Assembly: GCF_042676245.1 (NCBI RefSeq)
Contig: NZ_JBHTKA010000008.1
Coordinates: 434,001-498,000 of the forward strand
Source of the DNA: Ohtaekwangia kribbensis
GTDB taxonomy: Bacteria > Bacteroidota > Bacteroidia > Cytophagales > Cyclobacteriaceae
Direction of reading: 5' to 3'
DNA: 64,000 bases
The notes under the pieces were generated by a model that was not told where the DNA came from, did not search any database, and was given only the letters and a program-made list of their open reading frames with translations. The stretch's first letter is position 1. Every line of letters starts with the position of its first letter. This document shows, one piece after another, positions 42,168 to 50,497 of the stretch. The position numbers and the translations under genes were made by a program.

Positions 42168-43013
42168 ATGGAGATTTTCAAGCAAATAGCCCCATTAAAA
42201 GCCTATATACACGCCCAGAAGCAGCAGGGCAAGTCTATTGGACTTGTGCCTACGATGGGGGCGCTTCATGCCGGGCACCTTTCGCTTATTGAAGCCTCCA
42301 AAAAGGAGAATTCAATAACCGTTTGTTCAATTTTTGTTAACCCAACGCAGTTCAACAATCCTGCTGATCTGCTGAAATATCCGCGTACCTTTGATAAAGA
42401 CACTTTATTGCTGGAAAAAGTTGAATGCGATGCGGTTTTTTATCCGGATAGCAGTGAAATGTACCCGGAAACATCGTTGATCAAATTCGACTTCAGTCAT
42501 TTGGATAAAGTGATGGAAGGTAAATTTCGTCCAGGACATTTCAGTGGCGTAGCATTGGTCGTATCAAAATTGTTCCACATTGTAGATCCGCACCACGCCT
42601 ACTTCGGCCAGAAAGACTGGCAGCAATTTGCAGTGATACGTCAGCTTACAGAAGAATTAAAGTTTAACCTTACATTACATAGCGAGCCTACTTCACGTGA
42701 AGAAGATGGTTTGGCTATGTCTTCGCGTAACCTTCGTTTAAATCCGGAGCAGCGTAAACAGGCTATTGTATTTTTTCAAGCGCTAAACGTTGCCAGGAAG
42801 GAACTTCTTTCAGGTAAAGACATTGAAAGCACGCGCGAGAAGGTAAAGGAAATAGTCGAGCAGCATGCCGGAATAGTACTTGAGTATTTTGAAGTGGCAG
42901 ACAGCAAAAACTTAAATCTTTTGGAAAACGTTAAGGACTCGGATCGGCCAATAATGTGCATTGCCGGGTTTGTCGGGGAGATTCGTTTGATCGATAATAT
43001 GTTCCTGGATTAA
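42168..43013 (+). CDS. panC: Pantothenate synthetase
   Basis: The ATG at 42168 (MEIFKQIAPLKAY) gives 281 residues. The nucleotidyl-transferase fold has GLVPTMGALHAGHLSLI (HIGH-like motif), FVNPTQFNNPADL, YFGQKDWQQ and TSREEDGLAMSSRNL (KMSKS-like). It joins pantoate and beta-alanine to pantothenate (EC 6.3.2.1). panD, which supplies beta-alanine, follows after 61 bases. The gene is divergent from the GT5 operon. Confidence 0.96.
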   Translation: MEIFKQIAPLKAYIHAQKQQGKSIGLVPTMGALHAGHLSLIEASKKENSITVCSIFVNPTQFNNPADLLKYPRTFDKDTLLLEKVECDAVFYPDSSEMYPETSLIKFDFSHLDKVMEGKFRPGHFSGVALVVSKLFHIVDPHHAYFGQKDWQQFAVIRQLTEELKFNLTLHSEPTSREEDGLAMSSRNLRLNPEQRKQAIVFFQALNVARKELLSGKDIESTREKVKEIVEQHAGIVLEYFEVADSKNLNLLENVKDSDRPIMCIAGFVGEIRLIDNMFLD

Positions 43014-43074
43014 CCGATACGCGGGAGCAAAGTATATTTTGACCTTCATAACATTAACTTAAAATTTCAACGCT

Positions 43075-43422
43075 TTGAGAATAGAAGTTTTAAAATCGAA
43101 AATTCATCGGGCAAAAATCACACAGGCTGAATTGCATTATGTTGGCAGCATTGCTATAGATGAAGATTTGATGGATGCCGCTAATTTTATTGAGGGCGAG
43201 AAAGTAACGGTGGTTAACATTAACAATGGTGAACGCCTGGAAACTTACGTTATAAAAGGTGCGCGCGGCACCGGTATGATATGTCTTAACGGACCGGCTG
43301 CACGCAAAGCCCAGGTAGGTGATATTGTGATCATCATCTCCTATGCATCCATGAAGTTTGAAAAGGCAAAGAAATTCAAACCAACAATCATTTTCCCTAC
43401 TCCGGATAATAAGCTACCTTAA
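43075..43422 (+). CDS. panD: Aspartate 1-decarboxylase
   Basis: The product has 115 residues and starts with TTG (43075), confirmed by the family N-terminus MRIEVLKSKIHRAKIT; no ATG is available. The self-cleavage site that forms the pyruvoyl group is the Gly-Ser in HYVGSIAID (about residues 24-25), and GARGTGMICLNGPAARK is the conserved C-terminal block. It makes beta-alanine from aspartate (EC 4.1.1.11), feeding panC upstream. Confidence 0.95.
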   Translation: MRIEVLKSKIHRAKITQAELHYVGSIAIDEDLMDAANFIEGEKVTVVNINNGERLETYVIKGARGTGMICLNGPAARKAQVGDIVIIISYASMKFEKAKKFKPTIIFPTPDNKLP

Positions 43423-43457
43423 GCGCTTAATTTTTATTCTAACCAATTTTATAGCTC

Positions 43458-44462
43458 GTGTCTCCACGCCTTAAGGCCATTATACAGTATGCAATAATCT
43501 TTGCAATTACATTTCTGCTGATCACGTATTCGCTTCGTGGCTTACAAGGCGAGAATAAATGGGATTATCTTAAGGAAACGTGGCAAGCCGCTGATAAAGG
43601 TTGGTTGTTTGCTATGGCGGGTATAGCAATGCTGAGTCACCTGATTCGTGCCGAGCGTTGGCGTATGCTCATGACTCCTGCGGGGCACCATCCTAAACTT
43701 TCAAACAGTTTTTATTCGCTCATGGTTGGCTACCTGGTAAACCTGGTGATACCACGCGGAGGAGAAGTTTCACGCTGCTATAATCTTTATAAACTCGACA
43801 AAACTCCGGTTGATATGTCGTTTGGCACCGTAGTGGTAGAACGCATCATCGATATGATTTGTCTGCTCATTCTCATCGCTATTTCTTTTGCCGTTGAATC
43901 TGAGAAACTGTTTCAGTTCATCGACACGTTAACATTTGAAACATCAGGCAACAAGAGCACGCTGAACATTAATCTACTGCTATATATAGGCATTGCCGGT
44001 ATACTGGGTTTAACAGCCCTTTTTTATTACCTGAGAAAGAATGAAAAAGTGCGTAGCTTCCTTTCAAAAACCTGGGCGGGTTTCAAGCAAGGATTGCTGT
44101 CTGTATTTCAATTGAAGAACAAGTGGCTCTTCATTTTTTATTCTATCACAATATGGGCGCTTTATTTTCTTACAAGCTATGCTGTATTGAAAGCCTTTCC
44201 GACTACCAGTGAATTGGGCTTCGGAGCTGTGCTCAGTTTATTTGCTATAGGTTCCATTGCCATGGCGGCACCGCTTCCGGGTGGCACAGGTTCATATCAT
44301 GTGTTGGTGCCACAAGGTCTTGTGTTTCTATATGGCGTTCCGCATACGGAAGCCACTGCATTCACCTTTATTTTTCATGGATGGCAAACCGCTATCATGA
44401 TTGTGGGCGGTGCTATATCTTTAATAGTAACATCCTTCCTCGTTCGCAAAAAGAACAAATAA
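43458..44462 (+). CDS. UPF0104/LPG-synthase-transmembrane-like membrane protein
   Basis: The product has 334 residues and starts with GTG (43458, MSPRLKAIIQYA). It has about 8 membrane helices. The signatures are SHLIRAERWRMLM, VGYLVNLVIPRGGEVSRCY and a later GSIAMAAPLPGGTGSYH, found in the lysylphosphatidylglycerol-synthase transmembrane/UPF0104 family. These proteins include flippases and related transporters, most uncharacterised. It follows panD by 35 bases and is probably in its operon. Confidence 0.85.
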   Translation: MSPRLKAIIQYAIIFAITFLLITYSLRGLQGENKWDYLKETWQAADKGWLFAMAGIAMLSHLIRAERWRMLMTPAGHHPKLSNSFYSLMVGYLVNLVIPRGGEVSRCYNLYKLDKTPVDMSFGTVVVERIIDMICLLILIAISFAVESEKLFQFIDTLTFETSGNKSTLNINLLLYIGIAGILGLTALFYYLRKNEKVRSFLSKTWAGFKQGLLSVFQLKNKWLFIFYSITIWALYFLTSYAVLKAFPTTSELGFGAVLSLFAIGSIAMAAPLPGGTGSYHVLVPQGLVFLYGVPHTEATAFTFIFHGWQTAIMIVGGAISLIVTSFLVRKKNK

Positions 44463-44471
44463 GCTATATAT

Positions 44472-45587
44472 TCAGGGATGAACAGCTACTGCAATTTTAG
44501 AGTCGGCTGTTCCAAAGTATAAGAACCAGCGATTGTTGAAATATACCATCCCTTCGAGGAAACATACCTGGTTTATTTGTCCGTTGATTTCATATTCTTT
44601 ATCGGGCCTGATAAAATTTTTCTCCAGCCGTGCTTTCACTTTTGTGGGATCGTTCTTATCAAATAAAACTTGTCCTCCGCAGTAAGCACCCTTTGCAATA
44701 GCGTTATCTCCGCCTTCATCGAGGTTCATACCGTTGTAAATCAAAAGAATTCCTTCATCTTTTATCAACGCATACGGACCACTCTCCACCAGTCTGCTAT
44801 CGAAATATCCGGCACGTGGTTGAAGCACACTCTTCAGTGAATCATTTTCCAATACCGGTGTCCAATGAAGAAGATCTGCCGATGTTGCCATAAATAAATC
44901 GGTATCACCAAAATACATCCAGTATTTACCATTTACTTTTTCTGCTACAATACGCGACCCTTGCTGACGTGCTACAATAGCACCTGATTTACTCCACGTA
45001 TTTTTATACTTTCCTTGCAATACACATCCGTGCTTCTGCCAATGCACAAGGTCTTTGGATGTAGCCAGCATGAGTCGCGCCACGTTACCGTCATAAGCAG
45101 TATAGGTTACTATATACGTGCTGTCCTCCGACTCTACAATACGCGGATCTTCAATGCCTCCTTCCCATTCATATACTTTAAGACTATCATTATCGGGATA
45201 TAGCACGGGCTCTTTCATTTTTTCAAAATGTAGTCCATCCCTACTAATCGCCAGTCCTAAGCGCGAAGTACCTGCATATTTTCCGATGACATCTTCAGCG
45301 CGGTATAGCAGATATACTTTACCATCGCGCACAACAGCTGCAGGGTTAAATACATCTTTCTCTTCCCATCTCACACTCTTTTTTAGTATTGAACATTGAA
45401 ACGTATTCTCTCCCGGAAGTAACACCGGGTTAACACTGTCTGCCTTTATAAACGGCAACATAGCCCACGATGAATCCGGTTGTGGCGCTTCGGACGATGA
45501 CGGCTTACGCGAATCACAACCCGCTACGATGAGCGCAACAGAAACCAGTACCAAAAGAACATCCCAAAAATTCTTTTTTCGTTTCAT
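44472..45587 (-). CDS. GH130-like five-bladed propeller lipoprotein
   Basis: The product has 371 residues with a lipoprotein signal (ALIVAGC). The propeller has KDVFNPAAVVRDGKVYLLYRAED (part), SRLGLAISRDGLHF, EWEGGIEDPRI with the candidate catalytic Asp, KSGAIV and YCGGQVLFDK, as in GH130 enzymes that phosphorolyse or hydrolyse beta-mannosides. The substrate is inferred. The lipid anchor suggests action outside the cytoplasm, where phosphorolysis would be unlikely, so a hydrolase role fits better. It is convergent with UPF0104 and divergent from the LOG gene. Confidence 0.8.
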   Translation of the reverse strand: MKRKKNFWDVLLVLVSVALIVAGCDSRKPSSSEAPQPDSSWAMLPFIKADSVNPVLLPGENTFQCSILKKSVRWEEKDVFNPAAVVRDGKVYLLYRAEDVIGKYAGTSRLGLAISRDGLHFEKMKEPVLYPDNDSLKVYEWEGGIEDPRIVESEDSTYIVTYTAYDGNVARLMLATSKDLVHWQKHGCVLQGKYKNTWSKSGAIVARQQGSRIVAEKVNGKYWMYFGDTDLFMATSADLLHWTPVLENDSLKSVLQPRAGYFDSRLVESGPYALIKDEGILLIYNGMNLDEGGDNAIAKGAYCGGQVLFDKNDPTKVKARLEKNFIRPDKEYEINGQINQVCFLEGMVYFNNRWFLYFGTADSKIAVAVHP

Positions 45588-45671
45588 GTAGATATATTTT
45601 TATATTTCAGCAGATGCAGACCCGGTGAGGTTATCATTGCCTTACCTATTATAAACGTTTAAGTTAGTATT

Positions 45672-46424
45672 ATGAAAACGAAAAAGAAACGCGTTGAAGA
45701 AGAGTTAATCAAAGAAGCAATAGAAGAAGAGCATCGTATACGCAAAGCATTTAAAGATAAAGACTGGGCAGAGATAAAAGGTGCCAACAGCTGGATGATC
45801 TTCAAAGTCATGTCAGAATTTGTTGAAGGGTTAGAGAAGCTGGCCAAGATCGGACCTTGTGTTACTATTTTCGGATCGGCACGAGTAAAGCCAAGCAATC
45901 CTTACTACAAGATGGCCGAAGAAATTGCGTTCCAACTTGTACAGCAAGGCTATGGTGTGATCACAGGTGGTGGACCCGGTATTATGGAAGCCGGTAACCG
46001 TGGTGCCAATCGTGCCAAGGGTAAATCTGTAGGCTTGAATATTTATCTGCCGCATGAGCAGAAAGGAAATATTTATATAGACCCTGACAAACTCATTACC
46101 TTCGATTACTTTTTTGTGCGCAAGGTTATGTTTGTAAAATACTCGCAAGGGTTTATCGTTATGCCCGGTGGATTTGGTACACTCGATGAATTAACGGAGG
46201 CGCTTACACTTATCCAGACGAAAAAGATAGGGCGATTTCCTATCGTGCTTGTCGGAAAAAAATTCTGGGGAGGTTTAATCGACTGGTGGAAAAAAGTACT
46301 CGTGAACGAAGGTATGATACATCACGAAGATCTTGATCTTTTTAACCTGGTAGATACACCGGAAGATGCTGTACGTGTGATAGACGAGTTCTACTCGAAA
46401 TATTTATTGTCGCCAAACTTCTAA
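45672..46424 (+). CDS. LOG family protein (TIGR00730-type)
   Basis: The product has 250 residues. After a charged helix (residues 1-60), the Rossmann-type core has VTIFGSARVKPSNP, ITGGGPGIMEAGNRGA and MPGGFGTLDEL, the P-G-G-x-G-T-x-x-E motif that defines LOG proteins. Related enzymes release the base from cytokinin or nucleoside monophosphates; bacterial members are mostly nucleotide hydrolases of unknown range. A small palindrome (GAACACAGTGTGTTC) lies 8 bases after its stop. The lytic transglycosylase follows. Confidence 0.88.
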   Translation: MKTKKKRVEEELIKEAIEEEHRIRKAFKDKDWAEIKGANSWMIFKVMSEFVEGLEKLAKIGPCVTIFGSARVKPSNPYYKMAEEIAFQLVQQGYGVITGGGPGIMEAGNRGANRAKGKSVGLNIYLPHEQKGNIYIDPDKLITFDYFFVRKVMFVKYSQGFIVMPGGFGTLDELTEALTLIQTKKIGRFPIVLVGKKFWGGLIDWWKKVLVNEGMIHHEDLDLFNLVDTPEDAVRVIDEFYSKYLLSPNF

Positions 46425-46495
46425 CGGAGGGGAACACAGTGTGTTCAACTTTCGTTTTGTAAAGGAAGGCATAATTATATACTGATATCGTGCTG

Positions 46496-47497
46496 ATGGA
46501 AACAGATGCTACACAAGTAACGAGAAGGCGGAGATCTTTTTTCCCTGCGGGAGGTCCCTCGACCGCAGATTTCATATCGGTATGCACACTCATTATCCTG
46601 TTTGGCTATATTATTTATAGTCAAACGAGGCAGTCGTCTATAAAAGAAGAAGAGACTATTTCTGATGAAGGAGTCATCCCTACACAATACGAAGAACTAA
46701 CGACACCGCTACCCGCCATTGCATTTGATCTGCCCCAAGAGATAAGCTTTGCAGGTGAACCCGTACCGTTGAATATACCGGACGTACGCGAACGACTGGA
46801 CAAGGAACTCCAGATAAACTGTTATCTGCATAGCAATACTATATTTCTGATCAAGCGTGCCAACCGTTGGCTTCCGCAGATGCAGGAGATTCTTCGTAAG
46901 TATGGTATACCGGACGACTTCAAATATTTACCTCTTATTGAAAGTAATTTGATGAACGTTACTTCTTATCGCGATGCGGTTGGTTACTGGCAAATACTGG
47001 AGTCCTCGGGCAAAGAGCTTGGATTGGAAATTACCAAAGAAGTAGACGAGCGCTACGATCCGCTAAAGGCAACAGAAGCTGCCTGTAAATATTTAAAGAA
47101 GGCTTACGGTAAATTTGGCGATTGGGCTCTGGTGGCAGCATCGTATAACCGTGGCATGGGTGGCCTTGAACGGGCACTGGACGATCAGCATGTAAAATCA
47201 TACTATGATCTATACCTGAACGATGAAACATCGCGGTATGTATTTCGCATTCTGGCGATCAAACATATCATCGAGAACCCGGTAAAGTATGGTTTCAAAA
47301 TTGAATCACGACATCTATATCAGCAGGAAGAACTTCGATATGTAGAAGTCACCGAGTCCGTAAAAGATCTTATTTCATTCTCGCTGGAGCAAGGCATCAA
47401 TTACAAATTACTGAAGCGACACAACCCGTGGTTACGTGAAGATAAGCTTACAGTGAAGAAGGGCAGGGTATATAAAATAGCTATTCCGGCTTCGTAG
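46496..47497 (+). CDS. Membrane-bound lytic murein transglycosylase
   Basis: The ATG at 46496 (METDATQVTRRRR) gives 333 residues. A membrane helix (about 23-43, FISVCTLIILFGYIIY) follows a positive N-terminus. The SLT domain (about 125-245) has FKYLPLIESNL with catalytic Glu, SYRDAVGYWQ, and YNRGMGGLE. The C-terminal region (about 275-333) resembles a degenerate LysM-like domain. It cleaves peptidoglycan glycan strands to 1,6-anhydro ends. It stands alone between LOG and creatininase-like genes. Confidence 0.88.
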   Translation: METDATQVTRRRRSFFPAGGPSTADFISVCTLIILFGYIIYSQTRQSSIKEEETISDEGVIPTQYEELTTPLPAIAFDLPQEISFAGEPVPLNIPDVRERLDKELQINCYLHSNTIFLIKRANRWLPQMQEILRKYGIPDDFKYLPLIESNLMNVTSYRDAVGYWQILESSGKELGLEITKEVDERYDPLKATEAACKYLKKAYGKFGDWALVAASYNRGMGGLERALDDQHVKSYYDLYLNDETSRYVFRILAIKHIIENPVKYGFKIESRHLYQQEELRYVEVTESVKDLISFSLEQGINYKLLKRHNPWLREDKLTVKKGRVYKIAIPAS

Positions 47498-47556
47498 CAT
47501 TTTTCAGAAGTTAGTTCACTGCTATATATAAATTTAGTATTACAACCCTGTAATTT

Positions 47557-48318
47557 ATGCGCCCCTATATCCTTGCAGAAAACACCTGGAAGACGATACA
47601 AGAAACAAATTATAAAGCAGCAGTTCTCCCTTGGGGAGCGTGCGAGGCTCACAACTATCATTTACCGTACGGAACAGATATTATCGAAGCAGAACACGTA
47701 GCCGCTGAAGCTGCACGCATTGCCTGGGAAAACGGTAGCCGTATCGTGGTATTGCCCGCTATACCATTTGGTGTCAATACCGGGCAGTTTGATGTAAAGC
47801 TCGACATCAACATGAACCCGAGCACACAACTTGCTGTGCTTCGTGATATTGTTACGGTATTAAACCGGCAGGGCATATATAAACTGATTATACTGAACAG
47901 TCATGGCGGGAATGATTTCAAAACCATGATCCGCGAATTAGGACTTCAGTTTCCTGAAATGTTTTTATGTCAGTGTAACTGGTACCAGGCGGTTGACCAG
48001 AAAGATTTTTTTGAAAACAAAGATGATCATGCCGGAGAAATGGAGACAAGTGTTGTGATGCACCTCACGCCACACTTAGTTCGTCCTTTGGAAGAAGCCG
48101 GTGATGGAGCAGCAAAAAAATTCCGCATTACCGCTATACGTGAAGGTTGGGCATGGGCCGAACGCAAATGGACACAAGTAACAAAAGATACAGGCGTAGG
48201 CGATCCGCGAAAAGCGTCACGTGAAAAAGGCGCACGCTATTTTAAAGTTGTCACCGAAAAAGTAGCGAAGTTCTTCCAGGAAGTAGTCGAGGCGGACAAC
48301 AGAGATCTCTATGTTTAA
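47557..48318 (+). CDS. Creatininase family amidohydrolase
   Basis: The product has 253 residues. Metal-site motifs are LPWGACEAHNYHLPYGTD (E-x-H), LNSHGGND and HAGEMETSV (Glu). These are shared by creatininase, mycofactocin-protein and other amidohydrolases with two-metal sites; which substrate is unknown. No signal peptide, so cytoplasmic. It is followed by the palindromic element at 48.3 kb and is convergent with the MORN-like gene. Confidence 0.88.
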   Translation: MRPYILAENTWKTIQETNYKAAVLPWGACEAHNYHLPYGTDIIEAEHVAAEAARIAWENGSRIVVLPAIPFGVNTGQFDVKLDINMNPSTQLAVLRDIVTVLNRQGIYKLIILNSHGGNDFKTMIRELGLQFPEMFLCQCNWYQAVDQKDFFENKDDHAGEMETSVVMHLTPHLVRPLEEAGDGAAKKFRITAIREGWAWAERKWTQVTKDTGVGDPRKASREKGARYFKVVTEKVAKFFQEVVEADNRDLYV

Positions 48319-48337
48319 AGCGCTACGAGCATGAGGA

Positions 48338-48501
48338 AAGGCTGCAAGCTGCTGGCTAGAGGAAAAAGGCCATCAGATGTATAAAATTTTTTATAGCTAT
48401 ATCTATAGGTGATGCTTTTGAGAGCTTGCGTAAGCTGCTTATATCTGATTTTCTTGAAGCCAGCAGCTTGCGGCCTTCTTCCTTTCTCGCAGCTCAAAGC
48501 T
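48338..48501. repeat. Palindromic intergenic element
   Basis: AAGGCTGCAAGCTGCTGGCT (48338-48357) and 48458-48477 are inverted repeats with 19 of 20 bases paired, 100 bases apart. Weaker matching continues on both sides (CATCAGAT/ATCTGAT inside; a GAGCTGCGAG-like outside). The outer right part (48485-48501) is identical in reverse to 13919-13935 and overlaps the stop of the MORN-like gene. Possibly a REP/MITE-like element. Confidence 0.55.
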
Positions 48502-49327
48502 AATTCAAAGCTGCCATCTTCGTATTCTTATATATCTCCTTCCCTTTGTCGTTCCATTCGGCTTTCACGTAGGGTTTGAGTTCTTTATCGAATGCTTCTT
48601 TTGAGTACGATACAATTTTTTTGCGTTTGCCGTTGGGGTAATATTCTGTCCAGTCGCCAACTTTTTGGTCCCAGTGATATTCCCCCTGCACCGCTACATT
48701 TCCATTCTCATGAAATAAATAGTAGAAGCCTTCTTTTTCACCAAACTCAATTGGTATCATTTCTTTCATCTTCTTACGTTCCGATGGATCGTAATATGTT
48801 ACCATCGATTCACGCGGCCATCCTCTATAATATTTTTCCTTATCGGTGAGTACACTATCGCGGCTATAGGTGAGCCAGCGTCCATGTTTTGTTCCTTTGT
48901 AAAATATACCTTTTGCTAACACCACCTCGCCCTGACGTCTTTCATACGGACCGTGTAGCAGTACACCTTTCTTGGGATCGAATGTTGTTGTCTTTCGTAT
49001 CTCCTTACGGGTAAAATCATACCAGTAAATATCACGCACAAAAGTCTGAGGTTTCTCGGTTTTTTTCAGATAGTAGAATGTCTCATACGTTACACGATCG
49101 CCAAAACCTTTTCGGGTAAATCCTTTCTTGGTTTTTATACCATAGAAGACTTTCTTCTTAACCTTCTTTTTCTTCTTGGTTTCAACGGGCTCATCTTCGC
49201 GTTTGAAATCCAGCGTAGCGGGAGTATCTATGGAAAAGCGCTTCTCTTCTTCCGGCTCGGGTTGTTGTGCAAAGGCCAGCGTAGCGGAGCATGCAATGAA
49301 GTATAGTAATATCAGGTATCTGATCAT
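48500..49327 (-). CDS. Secreted MORN-repeat-like protein
   Basis: The product has 275 residues with a signal peptide (MIRYLILLYFIACSATLAFAQ in about 21 residues). The mature N-terminus is a Lys-rich linker (ETKKKKKVKKK). From about residue 120 on there are MORN/YwqK-type repeats: KHGRWLTYSR, KEGFYYLFHENGNVAVQGEYHWD (part) and KVGDWTEYYPNGKRKKIVSY. Such repeats form rigid beta platforms in envelope proteins; function unknown. It ends within the palindromic element. Confidence 0.75.
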   Translation of the reverse strand: MIRYLILLYFIACSATLAFAQQPEPEEEKRFSIDTPATLDFKREDEPVETKKKKKVKKKVFYGIKTKKGFTRKGFGDRVTYETFYYLKKTEKPQTFVRDIYWYDFTRKEIRKTTTFDPKKGVLLHGPYERRQGEVVLAKGIFYKGTKHGRWLTYSRDSVLTDKEKYYRGWPRESMVTYYDPSERKKMKEMIPIEFGEKEGFYYLFHENGNVAVQGEYHWDQKVGDWTEYYPNGKRKKIVSYSKEAFDKELKPYVKAEWNDKGKEIYKNTKMAALN

Positions 49328-49433
49328 AACTGATTGACAGTAAAATTCACAACGAATTTAAACAAAAAATAGTGTAGACAAGATTGAAACTTCTTCATGC
49401 TGAAAAAGGTTCACCTCGCAATCCTTCAAACCC

Positions 49434-49958
49434 ATGCAAATAAAAATACTGGCCGTTAGCGGCAGCCTTCGGGAAAATTCATCGACTCAACACATTTTGA
49501 ACAACCTGAAATTGTTGGCGCCAAATGATGTTGAAATTATAGTATATGCAGGTTTGGCGGAGCTTCCACATTTTAACGATGCTGCCGATCAACCGGCTGC
49601 AGTTCTGGCGTGGCGAAAGCAACTTGCAGAAGCAAAAGCTGTCGTAATTTGTACTCCGGAATATGCCTTTGGCGTGCCCGGTTCACTCAAGAATGCGTTG
49701 GACTGGACTGTTTCTTCCGGAGACTTTGGTAATAAACCCGTAGCGGTTATTACTGCTGCAACGGTAGGCGACAAAGCACATGCATCGCTGCTGTTAACAC
49801 TATCTGCACTATCCGCTAAACTATCGGACGAAACAAATGTGTTAATTCCATTTGTACGCTCAAAGATTACTGCAGAAGGAAACATCAAAGACGCTGAAAC
49901 TATACGTGCTTTACAAGCTGCCATACACGCATTGATAAAATCTGCAGCAACCCTGTAA
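49434..49958 (+). CDS. NADPH-dependent FMN reductase
   Basis: The product has 174 residues, flavodoxin-like. It has the FMN loop AVSGSLRENSSTQ (about residues 7-19), TPEYAFGVPGSLKNALDW around residue 80 and an AVITAATVGDKAH helix start. Family members (chromate/azo/quinone reductases) reduce flavins or xenobiotics with NADPH. The first of three tandem genes with fRMsr (50-base gap) and the MutS-like gene. The presence of a reductase next to a Met-sulfoxide reductase suggests oxidative stress repair, inference. Confidence 0.85.
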   Translation: MQIKILAVSGSLRENSSTQHILNNLKLLAPNDVEIIVYAGLAELPHFNDAADQPAAVLAWRKQLAEAKAVVICTPEYAFGVPGSLKNALDWTVSSGDFGNKPVAVITAATVGDKAHASLLLTLSALSAKLSDETNVLIPFVRSKITAEGNIKDAETIRALQAAIHALIKSAATL

Positions 49959-50008
49959 AAGCCATATACGTTTGGTACCTTCACGCACCCATATAAAATA
50001 TTTCAATC

Positions 50009-50491
50009 ATGGCCGAAGAACTTATTATTGCTACATCTGCTGACAAAAAAGAACGATATACTACACTCATTCCGCAAATCGAATCGCTGGTGGAAGGAGA
50101 ACCCGATACAGTAGCCAACCTCTCGAATATAGCGGCTGCATTAAAACAGACTATGAGTTTTTTCTGGGTCGGATTTTATATAGTTAAAAATGATCAGTTA
50201 GTGCTGGGCCCGTTTCAGGGACCTATAGCCTGCACGCGTATTAATTTCGGCAAAGGAGTTTGTGGTACATCGTGGAAAGAAAAGAAAACGATTCTCGTTC
50301 CGAACGTAGATGAATTCCCGGGGCATATAGCCTGTAGCTCTGCCTCCAAATCAGAAATCGTATTACCTGCATTCAGAAATGGCGAAGTGGCATTGGTGCT
50401 TGATGTTGATAGCGATGTGCTGAATGATTTTGATGAAACCGATCGTGAGTCACTGGAGAAAGTAATGCGCATCATCGAAAAACTACTGTAA
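50009..50491 (+). CDS. msrC: Free methionine-(R)-sulfoxide reductase
   Basis: The product has 160 residues, one GAF domain. The three Cys of the fRMsr family are visible: GPIACTRI, GKGVCGTSW, and HIACSSASKSEIV. It reduces free Met-(R)-sulfoxide. The upstream gene is FMN reductase and the downstream MutS-like gene begins 7 bases after its stop. Confidence 0.92.
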   Translation: MAEELIIATSADKKERYTTLIPQIESLVEGEPDTVANLSNIAAALKQTMSFFWVGFYIVKNDQLVLGPFQGPIACTRINFGKGVCGTSWKEKKTILVPNVDEFPGHIACSSASKSEIVLPAFRNGEVALVLDVDSDVLNDFDETDRESLEKVMRIIEKLL

Positions 50492-50497
50492 GCAGTG

